From Pseudomonas furukawaii (lineage in GTDB: Bacteria; Pseudomonadota; Gammaproteobacteria; Pseudomonadales; Pseudomonadaceae), in the NCBI RefSeq assembly GCF_002355475.1, contig NZ_AP014862.1:4402001-4466000 (forward strand): 64,000 bases of DNA, written 5' to 3'. The notes under the pieces are model-generated. The model was not told the origin of the DNA and did no database searches. It saw only the letters and a list, made by a program, of their open reading frames with translations. Below, in pieces: positions 16,187 through 24,217 of the stretch. The first letter of the stretch is position 1. Each line of letters opens with the position of its first letter. The position numbers and the translations under genes were made by a program.

Positions 16187-17695
16187 TCAGGGCTTGGGGA
16201 GAAATCGCAGGCGGGGTTGCCGTGGCACCAGGTCCGCTTCGTCCGGGCCAGCGGGCTCGGGCTGCACGCCGCCGCCGAGGGCCAGGAGCAGGTCGGCCTG
16301 GGCGGTGAGCAGGGCGGCCTCCACCTCCCGCTGCCTGAGCTGGCGCCGGAACAGCGGCGGCTGGGCATCCAGCACCGCGTCGAAACCGGTCAGGCCCCGC
16401 TGCTGGGCCAGCAGGGCGAGGTCGCAGGTGGCGCGGGCGGCGGCCACGGCCTCGGCGGCAAGCCGTCGCTGCTGCTGGAGGGAGTGGATGCGCACCAGGC
16501 CGTCGGACACCTGGCGCAGGGCATTGACCAGGGTCTGGTTGTAGCGCTCCACCGCCAGGTCGTAGCCAGCGGTGGCGGCGCCCAGTTGCCCCCGGCGCAG
16601 GCCGCCGTCGAACACCGGCAGCGACAGCGCCGGGCCCAGGTGGTAGGTGAGGCTGTCGTAGCGCAGGAAATCCAGCATGCCGCCCTGGGTGGCGCTGGAG
16701 CCGACACCGCCCAGCAGGTCGATGTTGGGATAGAAGCCGGCCTTGGCCACCTCGATGCCCCGCGCCTCCGCTGCCACCGCCCAGCGACTGGCCACCAGGT
16801 CGGGGCGCCGTCCCAGCAGCTCCAGCGGCAGCTTGTCGGGCAGCCCGGGCATGCGTTGCAAGTCGAGGCGCGGACGCTGCAGGCGGTCCCCTTCCCCCGG
16901 CCCCCTGCCGGCGAGGGCCGCCAGCTGGTGCCGCACGAGCGCGATGGATTCGTCCAGGGCGTCGATACGCCTGTGGGTTTCGGGCAGTTCCGCCTCCACG
17001 CGGCTGACCTCCAGGCGCGTGCCGATGCCATCGCGCAGGCGTCGCTGGGCCAGGGCCAGGCGCTGCTCCTGTTGCGCCAGGCTTGCCTGCGCCACATCGC
17101 GTTCGCCGTGCAGCAGGGCCAGGCCGATGTAGCTGCGTACCAGGTTGCCCTGGAGCTCCAGCGCTGCCAGGCGCGCCTCCGCCCCGCGCATCCGCGCCTG
17201 GTCCAGGGCCTGCGCGCTGCGACTGCGCTCCCGTCCCCAGAGGTCCAGGTCGTAGGAAAAGCCCAGCAGGCTGGTGTTGTTCCAGCTGGTGGTGCGCGCC
17301 AGGTCGCCAGGACCATAGAAATAGTCGTCCGGCCAGCGCTTGCGTTGCAGGCTGGCGTCGAGGTTCGCCTGGGGCCGTTCGGCGGACTCCACCGCACCGA
17401 CCAGGGCGCGGGCCTGACGGACCCGCGCGGCCGCCATGGCGAGTGTGGGGCTTTCGGCAAGGGCCATCTCCATCCAGGCGTCCAGCTGCGGATCACCATA
17501 GGCGCGCCACCAGCGGGCGTCGGGCCAGCGGGCCTCCCGTTCAGCCTGGCGAATGGCGCGGCCGGCATCGACGGCGGCGACATCGAGACGCTCGCTCCGG
17601 GGAGCGATGCCCTGGCTGTCGATGCAGGCGGTGAGGGAGAGGACAACGAGAAACAGGCCGGCGCCTGGAAGGCCGGACCAAGGATTGCGGAGCAC
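16187..17695 (-). CDS. Outer membrane efflux lipoprotein (NodT family)
   Basis: This is a TolC-like outer-membrane channel. I chose the GTG at 17695, which gives 502 aa and a lipoprotein signal with lipobox LTAC; the open frame runs 86 codons further upstream without homology. Two OEP repeats follow (about residues 60-260 and 275-480), with WPDARWWRAYGDPQLDAWM typical of the NodT group. It is the first gene of the efflux operon and diverges from a LysR-type regulator across a gap of about 170 nt. NodT-type factors usually work with RND or FUSC/HlyD pumps, as here. Confidence 0.85.
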   Translation of the reverse strand: MLRNPWSGLPGAGLFLVVLSLTACIDSQGIAPRSERLDVAAVDAGRAIRQAEREARWPDARWWRAYGDPQLDAWMEMALAESPTLAMAAARVRQARALVGAVESAERPQANLDASLQRKRWPDDYFYGPGDLARTTSWNNTSLLGFSYDLDLWGRERSRSAQALDQARMRGAEARLAALELQGNLVRSYIGLALLHGERDVAQASLAQQEQRLALAQRRLRDGIGTRLEVSRVEAELPETHRRIDALDESIALVRHQLAALAGRGPGEGDRLQRPRLDLQRMPGLPDKLPLELLGRRPDLVASRWAVAAEARGIEVAKAGFYPNIDLLGGVGSSATQGGMLDFLRYDSLTYHLGPALSLPVFDGGLRRGQLGAATAGYDLAVERYNQTLVNALRQVSDGLVRIHSLQQQRRLAAEAVAAARATCDLALLAQQRGLTGFDAVLDAQPPLFRRQLRQREVEAALLTAQADLLLALGGGVQPEPAGPDEADLVPRQPRLRFLPKP

Positions 17696-17864
17696 TGCGG
17701 CGGACCCTGAATGGGTGGAACGAGCTGAAGTGGCGGCGATTCTAGGGGGGGCGCGTGCCGAGGATAAGGCGACGGATAGATGAAGGATTGTGTACTGAAT
17801 CAGCCATAATCCCCCGACACACTCCGTGACAAAATTCGCCTCCCTTCCCGGGCCAGGACCCTCA

Positions 17865-18896
17865 ATGGACATCCTCTTCAACATGCGCGCCTTCGTCTGC
17901 GTGGCGGAGACCGGCAGCTTCACCGCAGCCGCCCAGCGCATGGACCTGACCACCTCCTACATCTCCCGCGCAGTCGCCACCCTCGAAACCCACCTGCGCA
18001 CCCGCCTGCTGCACCGCACGACCCGCCGCATCGCGCTCACCGAGGCCGGCCAGCGCTACCTGCACCGCTGCGAACAGATCCTCGGCTACATCGAGGAGGC
18101 GGAGGCCGAAGCCAGCGAGGCCCATGCACGGCCGGTGGGCAATCTGAAGGTCCACGCCATGACCGGAATCAGCCAGCACTACCTGATCAAGGCCATCGCC
18201 GGGTACAGCGAGAAGTACCCGGACGTCAGCTTCGACCTGACCCTGGCCAACCGCACCACCGACATCCTCGACGAGGGCTACGACATTTCCGTGGTGATCG
18301 CCCAGGAGCTGCCGGATTCCGGGTTCATTTCCAAGCAGCTGGGCACCACCTACAGCGTGCTCTGCGCCTCGCCGGGCTACGTGGAGAAGCACGGCGCGCC
18401 GCGCCAGCCCGCCGACCTGTCGCGGCACCGCTGCCTGCGCCTGGTGAACAATGTGATGGCCCTGGACAAGTGGCTGCTGGACGGACCGGACGGCCAGGAA
18501 CTGGTCCCTGTCACCCAGACGCCCTTCCAGGTGAACACCGCCGATGCCATGACCGAGGCCATCAAGGCCGGCATCGGCATCGGCGTGCTCCCGGTGTACT
18601 CGGCCATCAGCGGCCTCAAGGACGGCAGCCTGATGCGGGTGCTGCCGAGCCACAGCCTGTTTCCCCTGGGCATCTACGCCCTGTATCCGTCGCGGCAGTT
18701 CCTCGATGCGAAGATCCGCACCTGGGTGGAGTTCCTCCGCGAATTCCTGCCCGAGCGGGTCGCGGCGGACGAGCAGGCGGTAGCGGCGTTCAGCCTGAGG
18801 CTGGGCACTCCGGGAGGAGCCGGCTTGACGGCGAATGGTGCGGAGGTATTCGCGGGCAAGCCCGCTCCTACAGCGGAGCGGGACTCGACATCGTAG
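17865..18896 (+). CDS. LysR-family regulator divergent from the efflux operon
   Basis: This is a LysR-type activator/repressor with an N-terminal winged helix (MDILFNMRAFVCVAETGSF, helix-turn-helix about residues 15-40) and a periplasmic-binding-like co-inducer domain (about 90-295). ATG 17865 is preferred over 17826 because it matches the family start. Being divergent from the four-gene efflux operon, it is the likely regulator of that operon, as AaeR is for aaeXAB. The last 27 residues or so (from GGAGLTANGA to the end) are encoded by a REP element, and the TAG stop comes from the next REP unit, so the native C-terminus has been replaced or extended. Confidence 0.88.
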   Translation: MDILFNMRAFVCVAETGSFTAAAQRMDLTTSYISRAVATLETHLRTRLLHRTTRRIALTEAGQRYLHRCEQILGYIEEAEAEASEAHARPVGNLKVHAMTGISQHYLIKAIAGYSEKYPDVSFDLTLANRTTDILDEGYDISVVIAQELPDSGFISKQLGTTYSVLCASPGYVEKHGAPRQPADLSRHRCLRLVNNVMALDKWLLDGPDGQELVPVTQTPFQVNTADAMTEAIKAGIGIGVLPVYSAISGLKDGSLMRVLPSHSLFPLGIYALYPSRQFLDAKIRTWVEFLREFLPERVAADEQAVAAFSLRLGTPGGAGLTANGAEVFAGKPAPTAERDSTS

Positions 18897-19105
18897 GAGC
18901 CGGCTCGCCGGCGAATGGTGCGGCCCCTTCGCGGGCAAGCCCGCTCCTACAGCGGCGCGGGACCCGACATCGTAGGAGCCGGCTCGCCGGCGAATGGTGC
19001 GGACCCTTCGCGGGCAAGCCCGCTCCTACAGCGGCGCGGGACCCGGCATCGTAGGAGCCGGCTCGCCGGCGAACCGCACGGTCCCTTCGCAGGCGAGCCC
19101 GCCCC
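18813..19105. repeat. REP/BIME array B (79-bp period)
   Basis: Units starting GTAGGAGCCGGCTCGCCGGCGAA at 18893, 18972 and 19051 (plus a diverged copy at 18813) alternate with inverted GCGGGCAAGCCCGC stems. The period is 79-80 bp and the intervening GCGGCGCGGGACCCG spacers are nearly identical. The first unit lies inside the LysR reading frame and the last abuts the 3' end of nirD. Confidence 0.85.
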
Positions 19106-19121
19106 CGGAGATTCGGCGGGG

Positions 19122-19490
19122 TTACAACCCCACCTCCACCACTTCGCCATTGAGGCGCACCGGCCAGGTCCGCAGGCGCTGCTCCGGGTATTCGAGGCAG
19201 GTCCCGTCTTCCAGGCGGTAGTGCTGCTTGTAGAGGGGCGAGGCGATCACCAGGTCGCCGCCAAGGTGCCCGACGATACCCCGGCCGATCACATTGGCGC
19301 CGGCATGGGGGTCGTGGTTGTCCACGGCGAACAGTTGCCGCCCCTCTTCTGCGTCCGGCAGGTAGAAGAGCGCCACCTGGGCGCCGTCCAGCCAGGCCAC
19401 CACGCCGGAATTGGGCACCAGGTCCTGGCGACTGCAGAGCACCTGCCACTGGGGAGAAACGTCGATACGTTGTGCGTTGACCGGGGCCAT
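19122..19490 (-). CDS. nirD: Assimilatory nitrite reductase (NADH) small subunit NirD
   Basis: NirD is the Rieske-like small subunit that works with NirB in cytoplasmic reduction of nitrite to ammonium. The 122-aa protein has the NirD core (WQVLCSRQDLVPNSGVVAW, FAVDNHDPHAGANVIGRGIV, YRLEDGTCLEYPEQ). Rieske Cys/His ligands are largely absent, as is typical of proteobacterial NirD. Its ATG overlaps the nirB stop (ATGA), giving translational coupling and balanced subunits. Transcription runs from nirB into nirD and then into a REP array. Confidence 0.95.
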   Translation of the reverse strand: MAPVNAQRIDVSPQWQVLCSRQDLVPNSGVVAWLDGAQVALFYLPDAEEGRQLFAVDNHDPHAGANVIGRGIVGHLGGDLVIASPLYKQHYRLEDGTCLEYPEQRLRTWPVRLNGEVVEVGL

Positions 19491-22042
19491 CAGACCACCT
19501 CCTCGGCTAGGGGAATCAGGGTGAGCTCGGCCGCCTTCGCCGGACGAATCTGCCCACGCTCGTTGACGAAATGAACATCCGGATCACCGCGACCGTCGTT
19601 GACGAAGGTACGGAAGCGCTTGAGCTTCTCCGGGTCCTGGATGGCGTTGGCCCACTCGCACTCGTAGCGGTCCACCACCAGTTGCATCTGCGCCTCCAGC
19701 TCGGCCGCCAGGCCCAGGCTGTCGTCGAGGATCACCGCCTTGAGGTAGTCCAGGCCGCCTTCCAGGCTCTCGCGCCACACCGACGTGCGCTGCAGCTTGT
19801 CGGCGGTGCGGATGTAGAACATCAGGAAGCGGTCGATGATGCGGATCAGGCTCTCGTCATCCAGGTCGGTGGCGAACAGCTCGGCGTGGCGCGGACGCAT
19901 GCCGCCGTTGCCGCAGACGTAGAGGTTCCAGCCCTTCTCGGTGGCGATCACGCCCACGTCCTTGCTCTGGGCCTCGGCGCACTCGCGGGTGCAGCCGGAC
20001 ACGGCGAACTTCAGCTTGTGGGGCGAGCGCAGGCCCTTGTAGCGGTGCTCGATGTCCAGGGCCATCTTCACGCTGTCCTGCACCCCGTAGCGGCACCAGG
20101 TGCTGCCCACGCAGGACTTCACGGTGCGGGTGGACTTGCCGTAGGCATGGCCGGTTTCGAAACCGGCGGCGATCAGCTCGGCCCAGATATCCGGCAGTTC
20201 GTGGAGCTGGGCGCCGAACAGGTCGATGCGCTGGCCGCCGGTGATCTTGGTGTAGAGCTTGTACTTCTTCGCCACCTCGCCAATGGCGATCAGGCCTTCC
20301 GGGGTGATCTCGCCGCCCGGGATGCGCGGCACCACCGAGTAGGTGCCGTTCTTCTGCATGTTGGCCATGAAGGTGTCGTTGGTGTCCTGCAGGGGCACCA
20401 GCCAGGGCTCCTGGATCGGGCGGTTCCAGCAGGACGCGAGGATGGAGCCGACGGCCGGCTTGCAGATCTCGCAGCCCACATGGCCACGGCCGTGCTTGGC
20501 GAGCATTTCCTCGAAGGTCTCGATGCCCTCCACACGCACCAGGGCGTAGAGCTCCTGACGGGTGTAGGCGAAGTGTTCGCAGAGGCTCTTGTCCACCGCC
20601 ACGCCACGGGCCGACAGCTCGTGCTCCACCACCTGCTTGAGCAGCGCGGCGCAGCCGCCGCAGCCGGTGGCCGCCTTGGTGCAGGCCTTGACCCCGGCGA
20701 CATCGGTGCAGCCGTTGTCGATGGCGGAACAGATGGCGCCCTTGCTGACGTTGTGGCAGGAGCAGACGGTGGCCGTGGCCGGCAGCGCGTCGGCGCCCAG
20801 CGCCGGGGCGCCCTCGCCCGCCGGCAGGATCAGGCTGGCCGGGTCGGCGGGCAGCGCGATGCCGTTCTGCACGTACTGCAGCAGGGTGTCGTAGTAGCTG
20901 TTGTCCCCCACCAGCACCGCGCCCAGGGCCTGCTTGCCGTCGGCGGATACCACCAGGCGGCGGTAGCTGGAGGTGGCTTCATCGATGAAACGGTAGCTGC
21001 GGGCACCCGGCAGCGCGCCGTGGGCGTCGCCAATGGAGCCCACGTCCACCCCCAGCAGCTTCAGCTTGGTGGACATGTCCGCGCCGATGAAGGGGTCGGC
21101 CTCCTCGCCGCAGAGCTGGGCGGCGACGCTGCGGGCCATCTGGTAGCCCGGCGCGACCAGGCCGAAGATGCTGCCGTTCCAGGCCGCGCACTCGCCGATG
21201 GCGAAGATGTCCGGGTCGGAGCTCAGGCATTGGCCGTCGATGGCGATACCGCCCCTTGGGCCGAGTTCCAGGCCGCACGCGCGGGCCAGGGCGTCCTGGG
21301 GACGGATGCCGGCGGAGAAGACGATCAGGTCGGTTTCCAGGAAATCCTCGCCGGCGAAGTTCATCCGGTAGCGGTAGTCCTCGCCCGCGCTGATGGACTG
21401 GGTGGCCTTGGACAGGTGAACGCCTACGCCCAAGGCCTCGATGCGCGCCTTCAGCGCCTGGCCGCCCTGGTCGTCCAGTTGCACCGGCATCAGGCGCGGG
21501 GCGAACTCCACCACATGGGCGTCGAGGCCCAGGGACTTGAGCGCATTGGCCGCCTCCAGGCCCAGCAGGCCGCCGCCCACCACCACGCCCCGGCGGGCGG
21601 ACGTCGCCGCCGCGCGGATGGTGTCGAGATCCGCCAGGGTGCGGTAGACCAGGCGCGAATCCCCCTCGGCACCCTCGATGGGCGGCACGAAGGGATAGGA
21701 ACCGGTGGCCAGCACCAACTTGTCGTAGGCCACGCAACCCTGGGCGGTGATCACCTCGCGGCGGGCGCGGTCGATCTCCAGCACCGGTACGCCCAGGTGC
21801 AGGGTCACCCCCGGCGTCTGGTACAGGCTGGCTTCGCCCAGGGCGAGGGATTCGGCATCGCGGCCGCCGAAGTACTCCGAGAGGTGCACGCGGTCGTAGG
21901 CGCGCAGCGGCTCCTCGCTGAACACCTGGATGCGGTAGCGATCCAGCGCGCCACGCTCGATGAGTTGCTCGACGCAGTGGTGACCCACCATGCCGTTGCC
22001 GATGACGACCAGCGTTTGCAGATCAGGGTTGGAAGTGTTCAT
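19490..22042 (-). CDS. nirB: Assimilatory nitrite reductase (NADH) large subunit NirB
   Basis: NirB carries six-electron reduction of nitrite to ammonium in nitrate assimilation. In order it shows an N-terminal FAD motif (VVIGNGMVGHHC), an NAD motif (VVVGGGLLGLEAA, about residue 145), a BFD-like [2Fe-2S] domain (VCSCHNVSKGAIC, about 420), the nitrite/sulfite reductase half-domain, and the siroheme/[4Fe-4S] cysteines (C-x5-C in CVGSTWC, C-x3-C in CTREC). ATG 22042 gives 850 aa; an in-frame GTG lies 9 nt upstream. An intrinsic terminator ends 40 nt before the start, so expression probably needs antitermination. Confidence 0.96.
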   Translation of the reverse strand: MNTSNPDLQTLVVIGNGMVGHHCVEQLIERGALDRYRIQVFSEEPLRAYDRVHLSEYFGGRDAESLALGEASLYQTPGVTLHLGVPVLEIDRARREVITAQGCVAYDKLVLATGSYPFVPPIEGAEGDSRLVYRTLADLDTIRAAATSARRGVVVGGGLLGLEAANALKSLGLDAHVVEFAPRLMPVQLDDQGGQALKARIEALGVGVHLSKATQSISAGEDYRYRMNFAGEDFLETDLIVFSAGIRPQDALARACGLELGPRGGIAIDGQCLSSDPDIFAIGECAAWNGSIFGLVAPGYQMARSVAAQLCGEEADPFIGADMSTKLKLLGVDVGSIGDAHGALPGARSYRFIDEATSSYRRLVVSADGKQALGAVLVGDNSYYDTLLQYVQNGIALPADPASLILPAGEGAPALGADALPATATVCSCHNVSKGAICSAIDNGCTDVAGVKACTKAATGCGGCAALLKQVVEHELSARGVAVDKSLCEHFAYTRQELYALVRVEGIETFEEMLAKHGRGHVGCEICKPAVGSILASCWNRPIQEPWLVPLQDTNDTFMANMQKNGTYSVVPRIPGGEITPEGLIAIGEVAKKYKLYTKITGGQRIDLFGAQLHELPDIWAELIAAGFETGHAYGKSTRTVKSCVGSTWCRYGVQDSVKMALDIEHRYKGLRSPHKLKFAVSGCTRECAEAQSKDVGVIATEKGWNLYVCGNGGMRPRHAELFATDLDDESLIRIIDRFLMFYIRTADKLQRTSVWRESLEGGLDYLKAVILDDSLGLAAELEAQMQLVVDRYECEWANAIQDPEKLKRFRTFVNDGRGDPDVHFVNERGQIRPAKAAELTLIPLAEEVV

Positions 22043-22081
22043 AGGTAGCACCCGGCCAAGCCAATCAGGTTTTCTGGGGGC

Positions 22082-22118
22082 AAAAAAAAAGCGCCTGGAA
22101 CTCGAAAGTCCCAGGCGC
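22082..22118 (-). terminator. Leader terminator (attenuator) of nirBD
   Basis: Minus-strand 12-bp stem GCGCCTGGGACT / AGTTCCAGGCGC closes a TTCG tetraloop and is followed by nine T residues. It lies within the leader, upstream of the nirB ATG, so full-length nirBD mRNA requires read-through. Confidence 0.88.
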
Positions 22119-22157
22119 CTTTGCCTGTTCGTTATAGGGTGTCGCCGGGCCTCGCTG

Positions 22158-22199
22158 CCGGGCGCACCTGTCAGCCCGGAAGCCTGATCGCCATTGATC
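22158..22199 (-). promoter_or_regulatory. Putative ANTAR-type dual-hexaloop RNA in the nirBD leader
   Basis: On the minus strand the first hairpin is GATC-AATGGC-GATC (22186-22199). Six nt later comes CCGGGC-TG-ACAGGT-GC-GCCCGG (22158-22179). Both candidate hexaloops have A at position 1 and G at position 4, the signature bound by ANTAR antiterminators such as NasR/NasT, and a terminator follows about 40 nt on. The second stem has a 2x2 mismatch under the loop. The rest of the 533-nt nirB-higB gap holds no convincing gene. Confidence 0.6.
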
Positions 22200-22547
22200 C
22201 ACCGGGCCGCCCTCCGCAGTGGTCGCGTTGGGCCTGTGAGCCTCTATGCAGTGGCTGTGCCAGTTCACCGACAAGGGCCTGGTGCCGCCGCGCGGAGGCC
22301 CCAGGCACGGGCCTTCCAGAGCCGACGCCGCCGATACGTAAGCTCACTCGGCGAGCTCTGCCACGCCCCCGGCCAGCGTCCCAAAACAGTGCTCGTTCCG
22401 CCCAATCGCCCCAAGCCGGTGCCCGCAACGCGATCGCCAGGGGGCAGTTGCGCGCCTTGTCCAGGCCCTACGACAGGTTGCGCAGAGGCCGACAGGCCGA
22501 CGCCCCCAGGGCCGATTGGTCGATGGACTGGAAGCCGTCTAAGTTGA

Positions 22548-22566
22548 CTATCGCAATTTGCTATAG
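22548..22566. promoter_or_regulatory. Palindromic operator upstream of higBA
   Basis: CTATcGCAAtTTGCtATAG is a 19-bp inverted repeat (arms CTATnGCAA / TTGCnATAG) ending 9 nt before the higB start. It overlaps TTGACT and TATAGG promoter-like elements. Position and symmetry fit autorepression by the HigA-type antitoxin. Confidence 0.6.
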
Positions 22567-22575
22567 GGATATGGC

Positions 22576-22860
22576 ATGCACATAATCACTCAGAAGCGCA
22601 TCTGGGAGGCGAAGGAGCGATGGCCTGAAGCCGCTTCGGCCCTGGACGCCTGGTATCGCCTGATGGGTCGCCTGGAGCCGACGGATTTCGCCGACATGAA
22701 GCAGACCTTCCCCAGCGTGGACAAGGTCGGCGACAAGCATGTGTTCGATATCGGTGGCAACAAGCTCCGCCTGATCGCGGTCGTGGACTATCGCTTCAGA
22801 AAAGTCTTCATCCGTGCCGTACTCGACCATCGCGAGTACGACCGCAACCATTGGAAGTGA
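22576..22860 (+). CDS. higB: HigB-family mRNA interferase toxin
   Basis: This type II toxin of the HigB family (ribosome-dependent mRNA cleavage) has 94 aa with MHIITQKRIWEAKERWPEAASALDAW at the N-terminus and the family core FADMKQTFPSVDKVGDKHVFDIGGNKLRLIAVV, ending HREYDRNHWK. The toxin gene comes first, as is characteristic of higBA. The downstream antitoxin starts 8 nt after the stop. A palindrome overlapping the promoter suggests autoregulation. Confidence 0.88.
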   Translation: MHIITQKRIWEAKERWPEAASALDAWYRLMGRLEPTDFADMKQTFPSVDKVGDKHVFDIGGNKLRLIAVVDYRFRKVFIRAVLDHREYDRNHWK

Positions 22861-22868
22861 GGTGCCAA

Positions 22869-23270
22869 ATGGACGACCGCTTGAAACTGGCCAAGGCACA
22901 CTGGCACTTCGTTGCCCCGCTGCTCACCCCTCCCCGCTCCGAAGCGGACTACCGAACCCTGGTGGACGCCCTGGACGAGCTGCTGGACGAGATCGCGGGA
23001 GCACCGGAGCACCCGCTGGGCGGTCTGGCCGCGCAGATGGGCGAGCTGATCGCCGCCTACGATGCGGTTCACTTCCCCATGCCCAAGGCCCCGGGACGAG
23101 AAGTGCTGCGTCTGCTGATGCAGGAGCACGGACTGAGCCAGGGCGACCTGCCCGAGGTGGGCGCACAGTCCGTGGTCTCGGAAATCCTGGCGGGCAAGCG
23201 TCAGCTGAACGTCCGCCAGATCCGTGCCCTGGTGGAGCGCTTCCAGGTACCCGCCGACCTCTTCATCTGA
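22869..23270 (+). CDS. higA: HigA-family antitoxin with C-terminal helix-turn-helix
   Basis: This antitoxin partner and DNA-binding autorepressor is 133 aa from ATG 22869, preceded by GAGGT; an in-frame ATG 18 nt upstream inside higB is less likely. The N-terminal part (about 1-70) is helical and acidic (RTLVDALDELLDEIAG), as in other long HigA proteins. The C-terminal XRE-like helix-turn-helix is about residues 78-130 (EVLRLLMQEHGLSQGDLPE, VVSEILAGKRQLNVRQIRAL). It ends 3 nt before the convergent nitrilase gene. Confidence 0.87.
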   Translation: MDDRLKLAKAHWHFVAPLLTPPRSEADYRTLVDALDELLDEIAGAPEHPLGGLAAQMGELIAAYDAVHFPMPKAPGREVLRLLMQEHGLSQGDLPEVGAQSVVSEILAGKRQLNVRQIRALVERFQVPADLFI

Positions 23271-23273
23271 TCC

Positions 23274-24113
23274 TCAGGCCAGCAGTCCACCCTCGCCATA
23301 AAGCCCCGGACGGCGGTCCTGGTGCAGGTGATTGTGGCGGCTGATGCGCTTGTCGCGGGCCTCCGCCAGGTTCAGCGTCGCCAGCAGCAACTGCTCGCCA
23401 CCCTCCTCCACCGGACCGGCGAGGGGATAGCCGTCGGAGTCGACTATCACCGAGCCCTGCACCCAATCCACGCCGCGCTCGTGGCCGTGGCGGTCGCAGG
23501 CGGCGATGAACAGGCGGTTGACCGAGGCGTTGGCCTGCACCCGCACCACTTCCGCCGGCCTTTCCAGGGGCGGACGCGGTGCCCGGGGCCAGTTCACCGG
23601 GGCGCAGATCAGCTCGGCGCCGGCCAGGGCCGGCAGGCGCACCCATTCGGGGAACTCCAGGTCGTAGCAGATCATCAGGGCGATCCGCCCGAAGGCGGTG
23701 TCCACCACCGGGGGCGGCTCGGTGCCGGCGCTGAAGATGGTGTTCTCTCCGTCCCAGAGGTGGGCCTTGCGGTAGATCGCCCGCACGCCGCTGGCGTCCA
23801 CCAGGGCCGCGCTGTTGGCCACGCCGCCCTCCTCCAGCTGCTCGCAGAAGCCGCCGACGATGACCACGCCAAGCTCTCGGGCCAGTGCCCGCCACAGTTG
23901 CAGCGCGGGACCATCGCGGGTTTCGGCGAGCGTCCGGGCTTCCTCCAGGTCATGGAAGACGTAGCCGCTCTGGGCCAGCTCCGGCAGCACCAGGATCTGC
24001 GCCCCATGCCGGGCCGCATCGCGGATCGCCCGCTCGCCGATGCGCCGGTTGTAGGCCAGGTCGCCCACCCGGGGCGCAATCTGGCAGCACGCCACCACGC
24101 TGTATGCGCTCAT
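23274..24113 (-). CDS. Carbon-nitrogen hydrolase (nitrilase superfamily)
   Basis: This enzyme hydrolyses a C-N bond of an amide, nitrile or carbamoyl amine. The 279-aa protein has the full nitrilase triad: Glu45 (VLPELAQSGY), Lys116 (YRKAHLWD) and Cys149 (LMICYDLEFPEW). The length and motif spacing fit the amidase / N-carbamoyl amine branch rather than true nitrilases. It lies 104 nt downstream of an NCS1 nucleobase-type transporter on the same strand, so the likely substrate is a compound imported by that transporter, such as a ureide or pyrimidine breakdown product. This is inference. Confidence 0.88.
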   Translation of the reverse strand: MSAYSVVACCQIAPRVGDLAYNRRIGERAIRDAARHGAQILVLPELAQSGYVFHDLEEARTLAETRDGPALQLWRALARELGVVIVGGFCEQLEEGGVANSAALVDASGVRAIYRKAHLWDGENTIFSAGTEPPPVVDTAFGRIALMICYDLEFPEWVRLPALAGAELICAPVNWPRAPRPPLERPAEVVRVQANASVNRLFIAACDRHGHERGVDWVQGSVIVDSDGYPLAGPVEEGGEQLLLATLNLAEARDKRISRHNHLHQDRRPGLYGEGGLLA

Positions 24114-24217
24114 TGAATCGTTCTCCCTGTTGTCTCGTTGGATCGAAGGGGCTTCGCCTTCCGCTGGCCCGGATGCAATCCGGGGAACCCGAGCGCCGCG
24201 CCTGGATGGCTTCCAGG

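Noticed and set aside
14024-17710. 1228-codon plus-strand open frame opposite the efflux operon
   Set aside because: It is antisense to four well-supported genes, is low-complexity in Gly, Gln, His and Arg, and has no recognisable domain. Long antisense frames are expected at this GC content.
19571-22048. 825-codon plus-strand open frame opposite nirB
   Set aside because: Antisense to an unmistakable nirB, with no domain.
22065-22585. Short open frames in the nirB-higB gap
   Set aside because: They cross the leader terminator and hairpins; structure rather than coding explains the region.
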